Shown: positions 7,672 to 14,293 of the stretch, piece after piece
Layout: each line of letters starts with the position of its first letter
Position numbering within the stretch: position 1 is the stretch's first letter
Assembly: GCA_023253295.1 (NCBI GenBank)
Contig: JALRGZ010000135.1
Span: 1 to 21,957, forward strand
Direction of reading: 5' to 3'
From: Flavobacterium sp.
GTDB taxonomy: Bacteria; Bacteroidota; Bacteroidia; Flavobacteriales; Flavobacteriaceae
DNA length: 21,957 nt
Notes under the pieces: generated by a model
Told to the model about the DNA's origin: nothing
Databases searched by the model: none
Seen by the model: the letters and a program-made list of their open reading frames with translations, nothing else
Made by a program: the position numbers and the translations under genes

Positions 7672-8754
7672 TTACTCTGCGTAAACATCAAGGTGTTTTA
7701 ATACATTTTGAGCATTTTCAGCTTTGAACTTCACTTTTTCATTGTTTTTAACCAATCGTAATCCGTCTAATAAGATTTGATCAGTTGTTTCCAATCCTTT
7801 TTTCACAACAAAAAGGTTTTCTAAAGTTGCTCCAATTGTGATTTCTCTTTGTCTGACTACTCCGTTTTTATCAATTACAAAAACATAACGTTTGTCTAAT
7901 ATTTCAAAAGTTGTTTTTTGAGGAATGATTAGTACATTTTTCAATGGAATTGTCATCAAAATTGTACCTGTTTCTCCGTGTCTTAAAATTCCTTTTGGAT
8001 TTGGGAAAGTTGCTCTAAAGGCAATGTTTCCTGTTTCATTATTGAATTCTCCTTCTATGGTTTCTACGATACCAGTTTGATCAAATACATGATTGTTAGC
8101 CATTAAAAGTTGTACTTTTTGTTTCTTGTCTTTATTGGCGCTTTCCATGTAGTTTAAGTATTCTGCTTCAGGTACATTGAAATATACCCACATCTTACTG
8201 TTATCAGAAAGTGAAGTCAATAATTCCCCTTCTTCCAGCATACTTCCTTCTCTTGCCAACAAATGATCCATAACACCATCGAAAGGAGCTCTGATAGTAG
8301 TAAATCCTAAATGGGTTTGGGCCAGTGCGATTTCAGCATTTGCCTTGTCGTATTTGGCTTTTGATAGTGCTAATTCGTTTGGAGAAACTACTTTGCTGTC
8401 AGCTAAAAGTTTTGTGTTTTTGTATTCAATAGATGCCACATTTCCTTCCGCTTTGGCTTTTTGTAAATCGGCTTGGTAAATGTTAGGCATGATTTGGAAC
8501 ATCAATTGGCCTTTTCTAACTTTCTGACCTTCGTCAACGCTTATTTTTTGTAGGTACCCTTTTTCCATGGCTCTCAATTCAATATGACGAATGGAGTGAA
8601 TTTGGCAAACGTATTCTTTTACAATTGAGGTGTCCATGGCAACAGGATTGGTTACCTGAAATGTCCTCTCTTCTTTTTTTTCTTCTTTGTGTGAATTACA
8701 TCCAATAGTGCATAAAGCAGCCATTAGACCAATGAAAATCGCATTCTTTTTCAT
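7672..8754 (-). CDS. Periplasmic adaptor (membrane fusion) lipoprotein of the RND efflux system
   Basis: This is the AcrA/MexA-type adaptor linking pump and channel. I chose the start at 8754 (360 residues), where MKKNAIFIGLMAALCTIGC gives a lipoprotein signal with Cys19; an in-frame ATG 21 codons upstream (8817) would bury that signal. The order of segments fits the family: a first lipoyl half (MEKGYLQKISVDEGQKVRKG), an alpha-hairpin (KAKAEGNVAS to LALSKAKYDKANAEIALAQ), a second lipoyl half (TTIRAPFDGVMDHLLAREG), then the beta-barrel and membrane-proximal domains ending RLVKNNEKVKF. The gap upstream (8755-8914) contains no TAnnTTTG box, so the operon may depend on the promoter at 9349-9379. 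No TetR, MarR or AraC regulator is adjacent. Confidence 0.95.
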   Translation of the reverse strand: MKKNAIFIGLMAALCTIGCNSHKEEKKEERTFQVTNPVAMDTSIVKEYVCQIHSIRHIELRAMEKGYLQKISVDEGQKVRKGQLMFQIMPNIYQADLQKAKAEGNVASIEYKNTKLLADSKVVSPNELALSKAKYDKANAEIALAQTHLGFTTIRAPFDGVMDHLLAREGSMLEEGELLTSLSDNSKMWVYFNVPEAEYLNYMESANKDKKQKVQLLMANNHVFDQTGIVETIEGEFNNETGNIAFRATFPNPKGILRHGETGTILMTIPLKNVLIIPQKTTFEILDKRYVFVIDKNGVVRQREITIGATLENLFVVKKGLETTDQILLDGLRLVKNNEKVKFKAENAQNVLKHLDVYAE

Positions 8755-8834
8755 GATAGTTAGGTTTTTTAACGATAAGTTTTGTGATAATATGTGTTGT
8801 GGAAATAAAAACAACAACAGACTGACCCTATTTG

Positions 8835-8897
8835 CTTGTCGTATTTAAAATTATTGACAAGAAATACAGTGTGAATAAGCGATTAATAATGCGCTTA
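8835..8897. other. Two inverted repeats in the leader of the efflux operon
   Basis: Upstream of the adaptor gene two short perfect inverted repeats lie 15 bases apart. Arms cttgtc (8835-8840) and gacaag (8856-8861) enclose 15 bases. Arms taagcg (8876-8881) and cgctta (8892-8897) enclose the AT-rich 10-base spacer attaataatg. They could be operators, or weak RNA hairpins between the 141-residue gene and the adaptor gene. No T-run follows either on the minus strand, so they are poor intrinsic terminators. Arms of six bases can occur by chance. Confidence 0.35.
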
Positions 8898-8914
8898 CTA
8901 AATAAAAATGAAAA

Positions 8915-9340
8915 TCAAATACGGAATACCTCGAAGATAATATACAGAGGTTTGTATACGCGTAAATAAGAAATCTCTTTGCGGAAACCGAAAGAGTTGT
9001 TTTTTTGATAAGAAATGAAAGAAAGAGATGTTTTTTTGAAAGAAGAAATAATATAAGACGGTTTTTCTAACGTCTTCTTAGAAACGGATATTTCCGAATC
9101 TTCTTCTTCATTGTCAACGGTTATTTCTCTTTTTTTGTAGATCTCAAGAACAGGATTGTCAGCATTAGATTGATCGATAAACAAATGTTCTAATCCTATT
9201 TTGTTAGTGTTTTCAATTGTAGTTTTTTTAACTACAGTAGTCGCCAAATGAGTTGCTGTTAATGTATGGGCTAAGGATGAGCCACTACCTAATAACAGCA
9301 TTAGACATAAAGGGATGATATGTTTTATTGCCTTTCTCAT
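8915..9340 (-). CDS. Small exported protein of unknown function ahead of the efflux operon (141 aa)
   Basis: I do not recognise a family. The N-terminus (MRKAIKHIIPLCLMLLLG) is a Sec signal peptide with probable cleavage after SSLA, near residue 24. The mature part begins with a His- and Thr-containing stretch (HTLTATH). It has an acidic centre (NEEEDSE, residues 78-83) and a basic, aromatic C-terminus ending in a short hydrophobic PLYIIFEVF. It has no cysteine after the signal. It is encoded on the same strand as the RND operon, 160 bases ahead of it. The clear promoter in this region lies upstream of this gene and none is visible between it and the adaptor, so it probably heads the same transcript. 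A helper or stress-sensing role for the pump is possible but is only an inference from position. Confidence 0.65.
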   Translation of the reverse strand: MRKAIKHIIPLCLMLLLGSGSSLAHTLTATHLATTVVKKTTIENTNKIGLEHLFIDQSNADNPVLEIYKKREITVDNEEEDSEISVSKKTLEKPSYIISSFKKTSLSFISYQKNNSFGFRKEISYLRVYKPLYIIFEVFRI

Positions 9341-9348
9341 TAATTTTG

Positions 9349-9379
9349 CAAATCTATATTTCGTAAATTATTCTGGCAA
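9349..9379 (-). promoter_or_regulatory. Bacteroidota-type promoter (TTG-N20-TAGATTTG)
   Basis: Reading the minus strand, a -33 element TTG (9379-9377) is followed after 20 bases by the -7 box TAGATTTG (9356-9349), matching the group consensus TTG-N17-23-TAnnTTTG. The ATG of the 141-residue gene is at 9340, so transcription should begin only about 4-5 bases before it, giving an almost leaderless mRNA. Confidence 0.65.
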
Positions 9380-9497
9380 GTAGTTGCTCATAAAAATTTG
9401 TTAATAATGACAAAATCACATAATAATCTGTTAAAAAGCAGTTTTTTGTATGATAAATGCTGTGTTTTAAAGAAAAGGCCTAAAAATCCTCAGTTGT

Positions 9498-10151
9498 TTA
9501 TTTTGCGCCTTCCCATTCTGCATAGAATTGAGATAAGAAGGATTCCATAAAACGATGTCTCTCCTGAGCAATCTTTTTGGCCGTGGGAGTATTCATTTTG
9601 TCTTTCAGTAACAATAATTTTTCATAGAAGTGATTAATGGTTGGTGCCTGACTGCTTTTGTATTCTTCGGTACTCATGTTTAATTTAGGAGCGATTTTAG
9701 GATCGTATAGTGCTCTGTTTTTAAAACCGCCATAATTGAACGTTCTGGCGATTCCGATGGCTCCAATGGCATCTAAACGATCCGCATCCTGAACAATATC
9801 TAATTCGATGGATTTGAATTTTTTTTCAAAATTACCCCCTTTGAACGAAATGTTTTCAATGATAGCCACAATATGATCTGTTGTTTCTGAATCAAGTTGT
9901 TGAGATGTCAAGAAATCACGTGCTATTTTTGGACCAATAGACTCGTCTCCATTGTGAAATTTACTATCAGCAATGTCGTGTAGTAAGGCAGCAAGTTGTA
10001 CGATTTGTAAATCGCATGTTTCTTCGCGGGCAATTAACAAAGCATTTTTATACACTCTTTCGATATGAAACCAATCGTGTCCGCCTTCGGCATTTTCTAA
10101 TTGTTGTTTTACAAAATGGATGGTGTTGCTTATTAATTCGGTATTATTCAT
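9498..10151 (-). CDS. HD-domain metal-dependent phosphohydrolase (YedJ/YpgQ-like)
   Basis: The protein is 217 residues long and cytoplasmic. The HD-superfamily metal ligands are visible: His29 (in GHDWFHIERV), His58-Asp59 (AALLHDIADSKF), and the Asp cluster QDADRLDA at 121-128, followed by IGAIGIARTF. This arrangement is that of the YedJ group of stand-alone HD hydrolases; the Bacillus relative YpgQ is a dNTP pyrophosphohydrolase. The same activity here is plausible but unproven, and HD proteins vary in substrate. A strong terminator hairpin ends about 19 bases upstream of the start codon, leaving no room for a normal promoter in between. Expression may therefore depend on read-through from the lipid genes or on regulated termination. 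No clear terminator follows it before the next promoter at 9349-9379. Confidence 0.9.
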   Translation of the reverse strand: MNNTELISNTIHFVKQQLENAEGGHDWFHIERVYKNALLIAREETCDLQIVQLAALLHDIADSKFHNGDESIGPKIARDFLTSQQLDSETTDHIVAIIENISFKGGNFEKKFKSIELDIVQDADRLDAIGAIGIARTFNYGGFKNRALYDPKIAPKLNMSTEEYKSSQAPTINHFYEKLLLLKDKMNTPTAKKIAQERHRFMESFLSQFYAEWEGAK

Positions 10152-10169
10152 GTTCGGAAGTATTTTATA

Positions 10170-10209
10170 AAAAAAGCTGATTTTTAAAGTCTAAACCTTA
10201 AAAATCAGC
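10170..10209 (-). terminator. Intrinsic terminator behind the desaturase gene
   Basis: A perfect 12-base stem (gctgatttttaa at 10176-10187 with ttaaaaatcagc at 10198-10209) encloses a 10-base loop. On the minus strand it is followed directly by a run of T (10175 down to 10170, then tataaaa). On the plus strand no T-run follows. It ends the plsC-desaturase transcript but lies only about 19 bases before the HD-hydrolase start codon. Confidence 0.8.
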
Positions 10210-10248
10210 AATATAAATTAAAGGCAATTTCCAATGATATCTAAGAGG

Positions 10249-10283
10249 TAATTTTCAATCTAAAATCTGCCTTCTGAAATCTA
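10249..10283 (-). repeat. 7-base tandem array, consensus YAGATTT (minus strand)
   Basis: On the minus strand the units read tagattt, cagaagg, cagattt, tagattg and aaaatta, each exactly 7 bases, from 10283 down to 10249. The 11-mer cagattttaga here (10269-10259) also occurs in the array at 2093-2103 on the plus strand. As at the other two sites the array lies behind a gene (the desaturase) in the sense orientation. Confidence 0.7.
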
Positions 10284-10287
10284 AATT

Positions 10288-10314
10288 GCTTCGCCAGTTC
10301 GCTATCGCTCGGGT
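10288..10314 (-). repeat. GC-rich intergenic element with three GCGA words
   Basis: Immediately after the desaturase stop codon there is a 27-base patch far richer in G+C than its surroundings. On the minus strand it reads accc, then gagcgatagcgaactggcga, then agc, so the word GCGA occurs three times. It abuts the heptad array at 10249-10283. Elements of this kind recall dispersed intergenic repeats of Flavobacterium genomes, but the window has only one copy, so repeat status is an inference. Confidence 0.4.
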
Positions 10315-11301
10315 CTACAATCTAGCTGGTTCAACCCATTTGAATATATGAGATTCTTTAGGGATGACTAATCTTTCTGAAATTTTAGCCATTCTTGCAG
10401 GTAATTTCATCAGGTAGTCACGTGCTTTTTCGGCTTCATCACTTAAACCAACGATTTTGTCGATTTCCCATTTGTCAATCAATTTCTGCATGATTTCAAC
10501 ATAATCTTGGGCTGTATATACTCCGATACGTTGCGCAGAATCAGAAAATAATTCAAATGCTGAACTTATTTTAGCTCCTGATTCTCTTAAGAAATGTGCC
10601 GGCATTACAATTTTAGCTTTCATCATGTATTGGAAAGCAAGCATCATTTCGCTTGGGTCTACTTTGAAAATTTCGCTCACAAAATGACTGTAGGCATGGT
10701 GATGACGCATTTCGTCACCGGCAATCATTTTACACATTTTTGATAATTTTTTATCTCCGTATTTTTTAGCTAATTGCGAAACTCTGTTGTGAGAAACGTA
10801 GGTAGCAAGCTCTTGGAAACTGGTGTAAACGAAGTTTTTATAAGGGTCTCTACCTGTTCCAATGTCGAAACCGTCATTTATAAGGTGTTGGGTTGTCATT
10901 TCGATTTCACGCATGTTTACACGACCGGATAAATACAAGTATTTATTTAATAAATCACCATGACGATTTTCTTCACCTGTCCATTGACGAACCCAGGCAG
11001 ACCATCCGTTTCTTCCTTCGTTATCTACTCCTTCCACTTCCATTAACCAGTTTTCATAAGTAGGAAGTGCTTCTTCGGTAATCATGTCACCTACCATGGC
11101 TACCCAAAAATCATAAGGTAAATCTTTTGAGATTTCGCGTAATTCTTTTACTTCTTCTAAGAAGTTATCTCCTTCAGAGTTTGGTAAAAAATCCGATGGC
11201 TGCCATATTTGTTCTACTGGAATCAGGTATTGATCCATATAGCTAGCCACGTTTTTTTCCAAAAACTGCATAACCTCTAATCGAATGTTTTTTATAGACA
11301 T
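10315..11301 (-). CDS. Soluble acyl-[acyl-carrier-protein] desaturase
   Basis: This is a diiron enzyme of the plant stearoyl-ACP desaturase family, which introduces a cis double bond into acyl-ACP using O2 and reduced ferredoxin. Its 328 residues match the mature plant enzymes. The ligand motifs are complete: ITEEALPTY (acidic residues 76-77), GEENRHGDLL (Glu111 and His114), TSFQELATY (Glu164) and GDEMRHHHAY (Glu197 and His200). KYLYLSGRVNM is nearly identical to the plant segment. There is no membrane segment, so it acts in the cytoplasm. The gene starts 10 bases after the end of the plsC-like gene, so the two form an operon for making and using unsaturated acyl chains. A terminator lies about 100 bases downstream. 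Confidence 0.95.
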   Translation of the reverse strand: MSIKNIRLEVMQFLEKNVASYMDQYLIPVEQIWQPSDFLPNSEGDNFLEEVKELREISKDLPYDFWVAMVGDMITEEALPTYENWLMEVEGVDNEGRNGWSAWVRQWTGEENRHGDLLNKYLYLSGRVNMREIEMTTQHLINDGFDIGTGRDPYKNFVYTSFQELATYVSHNRVSQLAKKYGDKKLSKMCKMIAGDEMRHHHAYSHFVSEIFKVDPSEMMLAFQYMMKAKIVMPAHFLRESGAKISSAFELFSDSAQRIGVYTAQDYVEIMQKLIDKWEIDKIVGLSDEAEKARDYLMKLPARMAKISERLVIPKESHIFKWVEPARL

Positions 11302-11311
11302 TTTATATATA

Positions 11312-12046
11312 TTAAAATTGTATTCCTTTTACTACTGCACTTTCCGTCTTCTCCATTAATTCAGGAAAATTATAATCACTTACTTTTAAAGGATTATGAA
11401 TTACAAAGGTAAGATGATTTCCCAAACCTACAGGGAAAAAACCAAATTTTACCATTTTCCACGAATTATTGATACTCACAGGAACAATATATGCTGATGG
11501 TGCATTTTTGCACAATATTTTAACACCGGTTTGGGCAAATTCTTTTGGTTTTCCAGTTTTGCTTCGGGTTCCTTCAGGGAAAATTACTGCCGAACGGGTG
11601 TTGCTTTCTATGTATTCGCCTAGCCTTTTTATTTCAGGAATAGCTTGCTTGGGGTCTTTTCTGTCAATTAAGGCTGCTCCTCCATGTCTTAAATTGTAGG
11701 ATACACTTGGGATTCCTTTGCCTAATTCTTTCTTACTTACAAATTTACAATGAAATTTACGCAAATACCAAATCATAGCTACGATATCGTACATACTTTG
11801 GTGATTGGCTACAAAAATTAAAGGAACTCCTTCAGGAATAAGTTCTCTGTTTTTAAATTTATAAGTTGTTCCTACTAAGTTAGTGCATTTTAGCAAAAAA
11901 AAGTTTAAATAATCAACACTTTTTTTGTGTGCTTCATAACCAAAAACATTTAAACAAATCCATTGGATAGGATGGAAAATGACTAATGTAAGTCCAAAAC
12001 ACAAATAATAAATAACCGATATGGGATAGGAAATAAGTTTTTGCAT
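11312..12046 (-). CDS. plsC: 1-acyl-sn-glycerol-3-phosphate acyltransferase (PlsC family)
   Basis: The family acylates lysophosphatidic acid to phosphatidic acid at the cytoplasmic membrane. The 244 residues begin with one or two hydrophobic segments (ISVIYYLCFGLTLVIF, about residues 10-25) that anchor the protein. The catalytic HX4D motif is NHQSMYD (His82 and Asp87), and the substrate-binding motif is IFPEGTRSKTGK (155-166). IVPVSINNSW further on is also typical. It is the first gene of an operon with the acyl-ACP desaturase. Its own -7 box (TACTTTTG) lies 18 bases upstream of the ATG, in a region shared with the divergent rnpA gene. Other lysophospholipid acyltransferases share these motifs, so the exact acceptor is inferred. 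Confidence 0.92.
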   Translation of the reverse strand: MQKLISYPISVIYYLCFGLTLVIFHPIQWICLNVFGYEAHKKSVDYLNFFLLKCTNLVGTTYKFKNRELIPEGVPLIFVANHQSMYDIVAMIWYLRKFHCKFVSKKELGKGIPSVSYNLRHGGAALIDRKDPKQAIPEIKRLGEYIESNTRSAVIFPEGTRSKTGKPKEFAQTGVKILCKNAPSAYIVPVSINNSWKMVKFGFFPVGLGNHLTFVIHNPLKVSDYNFPELMEKTESAVVKGIQF

Positions 12047-12063
12047 TTTAAAAAAATTAGCTG

Positions 12064-12071
12064 CAAAAGTA
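12064..12071 (-). promoter_or_regulatory. -7 box TACTTTTG for the plsC-desaturase operon
   Basis: On the minus strand TACTTTTG (12071-12064) matches TAnnTTTG exactly and ends 17 bases before the plsC-like start codon. No TTG is visible at the expected -33 distance, so only the -7 part is supported. Confidence 0.5.
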
Positions 12072-12096
12072 TGAAATAATTTTTTAGCGGTATTTA

Positions 12097-12118
12097 AAAC
12101 CTAAATAATAATAGGTTT
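12097..12118. other. Inverted repeat between two divergent promoters
   Basis: Arms aaaccta (12097-12103) and taggttt (12112-12118) form a perfect 7-base inverted repeat around an 8-base AT spacer. It sits between the divergent -7 boxes of plsC (12064-12071) and rnpA (12131-12138), where both -33 regions fall. It could be an operator for both promoters, though arms of this length can also arise by chance. Confidence 0.3.
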
Positions 12119-12130
12119 GGTGTTAAATTG

Positions 12131-12138
12131 TACCTTTG
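12131..12138 (+). promoter_or_regulatory. -7 box TACCTTTG for the rnpA operon
   Basis: TACCTTTG matches TAnnTTTG exactly and lies 34 bases before the rnpA start codon, a normal leader length. A TTTG at 12116-12119 is only 11 bases upstream, closer than the usual 17-23, so the -33 element is uncertain. Confidence 0.55.
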
Positions 12139-12172
12139 CGGTCAGAAATGAAATAATTTTTATCCCTCCAAA

Positions 12173-12583
12173 ATGAACTTTAACTATCCAAAGAACGAAA
12201 AACTAAAAAGTAAAATCAGCATTGGATTGTTGTTCTCAGAAGGGAAATCGGTTTCCAAATATCCTTTGCGTTTGGTGTATCATTCGGGGTCTTTGAATGA
12301 GAATGAGAAAATTAAAATGGGTGTTTCGGTTTCTAAAAAAAACTTCAAAAAAGCTGTTGACAGAAACCGTTTTAAACGAATTCTTCGTGAAACCTACAGA
12401 CTCAATAAACATATTCTTCTGGATAATCTAGATAAACCGTATGCGTTTATGTTTTTTTATCAAACCAAAGAACGATTGTCTTACGAAGAGATTAATACCA
12501 AAACCATTCAGTTGTTTGAGAAATTTGTAGCTCAGGTTTTGAATAAAGAAAACTCTAATGGCGAAAATAATTCGCCTAAATAG
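12173..12583 (+). CDS. rnpA: Ribonuclease P protein component
   Basis: This small basic protein binds the RNase P RNA and helps it cleave the 5' leader of tRNA precursors. Its 136 residues fit the family. The family signature is clear: MGVSVSKKNFKKAVDRNRFK, with the RNR motif at residues 64-66, followed by KRILRETYRLNK. The N-terminus has the typical NEKLKSKISIGLLFSEGKS. Unlike in many bacteria, rpmH is not next to it; an S41 peptidase gene follows 72 bases downstream, an arrangement I believe is common in Flavobacteriia. The promoter box at 12131-12138 and the ATG at 12173 fit well. Confidence 0.96.
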   Translation: MNFNYPKNEKLKSKISIGLLFSEGKSVSKYPLRLVYHSGSLNENEKIKMGVSVSKKNFKKAVDRNRFKRILRETYRLNKHILLDNLDKPYAFMFFYQTKERLSYEEINTKTIQLFEKFVAQVLNKENSNGENNSPK

Positions 12584-12635
12584 ACGGCTAGAAAGTTTCT
12601 CCGATTTTATTATTACTTATTTATTCCTATTTTAG
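12558..12635 (+). CDS. Possible 25-codon ORF overlapping the end of rnpA
   Basis: An ATG inside the last codons of rnpA, in a different frame, opens 25 codons ending at a TAG 20 bases before the S41 peptidase start. The peptide is MAKIIRLNRR followed by LESFSDFIITYLFLF: a basic start and a hydrophobic end, the profile of a very small membrane peptide. It could couple translation between the two genes, or it could be a chance ORF. There is no homology evidence, so I list it only as a possibility. Confidence 0.2.
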   Translation: MAKIIRLNRRLESFSDFIITYLFLF

Positions 12636-12655
12636 TAGTTCATAATAAAAATAAG

Positions 12656-14293
12656 ATGAACTTCTCTGCTAAGAAAAAATACATTATTCCTATAGTCGCT
12701 TCGGCTTTTTTGTTTATTGGTTCCAGTTTTAAAGACGATTTTTTTGAAATTGCCAAGCAAATCGAAATCTTCACAACTCTTTTTAAGGAATTGAATACCA
12801 ATTATGTGGATGAAACGAATCCCGGAGATTTGATGGATACAGCCATCAAAGGAATGCTGGCCAGTTTAGATCCTTATACGGTTTATTTTAATGAGCAGGA
12901 TGTTTTAAAATTTAAGATCAATAATACAGGAGAGTATACCGGGATTGGCGCTTTGATTACTCAAAAATCGGGTAAATTGATTTTGCGCGAGGTTTATAAA
13001 AATTTTCCGGCTGATAAGGCGGGATTTAAACCGGGTGATGAAATTATCCAAATAGGTGATGTGATACTTGCTGATTTTAAAGAGGATGCTTCTCAGCTTT
13101 TAAAAGGAACAAAAAACACTAAAATTGATATAAAATATTTGCGTCAGGGCAAAATGAATACTACTCAGATTTCATTAGACGAAGTCGAAATTAAATCGGT
13201 TCCTTATTATGCTAAAATTGATGATAAAACGGGTTATATCGTTTTAAGTCGTTTTAATAAAAAAGCCTCGAATGAAACGAAAGAAGCTTTGTTAGAATTG
13301 AAGAAGCAGGGTGCAAAGCAAATTGTTTTGGATTTGCGGAACAATCCAGGCGGGCTTTTGAATGAAGCGGTTACTATTTGTAATTTATTTGTGCCAAAGA
13401 ATGAGGTGATTGTGACCACAAAATCAATCAACGAAAAACATAATAATACGTATAAAACGGCATTTGATCCGGTTGATTTGGATATTCCATTGGTGATTAT
13501 TGTAAATGATAAAAGCGCTTCGGCTTCAGAAATTGTTTCGGGTGCATTACAAGATTTAGATCGTGCAGTTATTGTAGGTAGCAGAAGTTTTGGTAAAGGA
13601 TTGGTACAAAAACCAATTGATTTGACATATAATACGCAATTGAAAGTTACCATTTCAAGGTATTTTACGCCTTCAGGCAGATGTATTCAGGCTTTAGATT
13701 ATGCACATAAAGACAAAAATGGTTTGGCTACAAGAACAAAAGAAACCAATTATAATTCGTTTAAAACAAGAAAAGGAAGAACCGTTTATGATGGAGGAGG
13801 GATTTTACCTGATGTTCAAATGGCTGAATCTAAAACGAGTACGATTGCGAATGCATTGATTAAAAACGATGGGATTTTTAATTATGCAACGGTGTATTAT
13901 TATAAACATCCTAATCTTGGTAATCAGATTCCAAGTTTCACGAATGCCGATTTTCAGGATTTTAAACAGTATTTAAAAAATCAAAAAATCTCTTTTGATA
14001 CCGAAACGGAAGAGTCTTTAAAAAACACGTTGGCAATAGCTAAAAAAGAAGCCATTGATGGGGCAATTATAAACGAATACAATCAATTGCTTGCTGTAGT
14101 TCAAAAAAACGAAGAAGCGCAATTAGACAATAATCAGGAAGAGATTAAGAATCTGATTTTGGAAGAGATTATCAAACGTTATCAATATCAGGAAGGTTTT
14201 TATGACTATTATATGAAAACCAATTCAGAGATTATAAAAGCAGTTAAAATTTTGGACGATTCCGCAACGTATAAGACTATTTTAAAAATCTAA
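12656..14293 (+). CDS. S41 family C-terminal processing peptidase (Ctp/Prc type)
   Basis: This is a periplasmic serine protease, 545 residues long. It begins with an uncleaved or cleavable signal segment (KKKYIIPIVASAFLFIGSSF, residues 6-25). An N-terminal helical region (FKELNTNYVD) and a PDZ domain at about 90-175 follow (TGIGALI, FPADKAGFKPGDEI). The S41 core has DLRNNPGG at 226-233, DKSASASEIVSGAL around the nucleophile Ser289, and GSRSFGKGLVQ with the general base Lys314 and Gln318. The Ser-to-Lys spacing of 25 equals that of E. coli Prc (Ser430/Lys455). About 150 residues follow the core and may gate the protease. The stop overlaps the start of the OmpA-like gene by one base (TAATG), so the two are translationally coupled; that protein or the cell wall it binds may be linked to its substrate. 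Confidence 0.95.
   Translation: MNFSAKKKYIIPIVASAFLFIGSSFKDDFFEIAKQIEIFTTLFKELNTNYVDETNPGDLMDTAIKGMLASLDPYTVYFNEQDVLKFKINNTGEYTGIGALITQKSGKLILREVYKNFPADKAGFKPGDEIIQIGDVILADFKEDASQLLKGTKNTKIDIKYLRQGKMNTTQISLDEVEIKSVPYYAKIDDKTGYIVLSRFNKKASNETKEALLELKKQGAKQIVLDLRNNPGGLLNEAVTICNLFVPKNEVIVTTKSINEKHNNTYKTAFDPVDLDIPLVIIVNDKSASASEIVSGALQDLDRAVIVGSRSFGKGLVQKPIDLTYNTQLKVTISRYFTPSGRCIQALDYAHKDKNGLATRTKETNYNSFKTRKGRTVYDGGGILPDVQMAESKTSTIANALIKNDGIFNYATVYYYKHPNLGNQIPSFTNADFQDFKQYLKNQKISFDTETEESLKNTLAIAKKEAIDGAIINEYNQLLAVVQKNEEAQLDNNQEEIKNLILEEIIKRYQYQEGFYDYYMKTNSEIIKAVKILDDSATYKTILKI

Noticed and set aside
2957..8754. Heavy-metal (Cus/Czc-type) efflux system
   Set aside because: The pump has the paired Asp and Lys relay and overall pattern of the HAE1 drug-exporting branch, and no metal-binding His-rich or Met-rich motif is visible in the adaptor or pump.
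8755..8817. Upstream ATG extension of the efflux adaptor gene
   Set aside because: It would put 21 residues before a complete lipoprotein signal peptide. The start at 8754 places the lipobox correctly.
13234..13653. Open frame of 139 codons on the minus strand inside the S41 peptidase gene
   Set aside because: It lies opposite the catalytic core of the peptidase, which is clearly real, and shows no domain or start context of its own.
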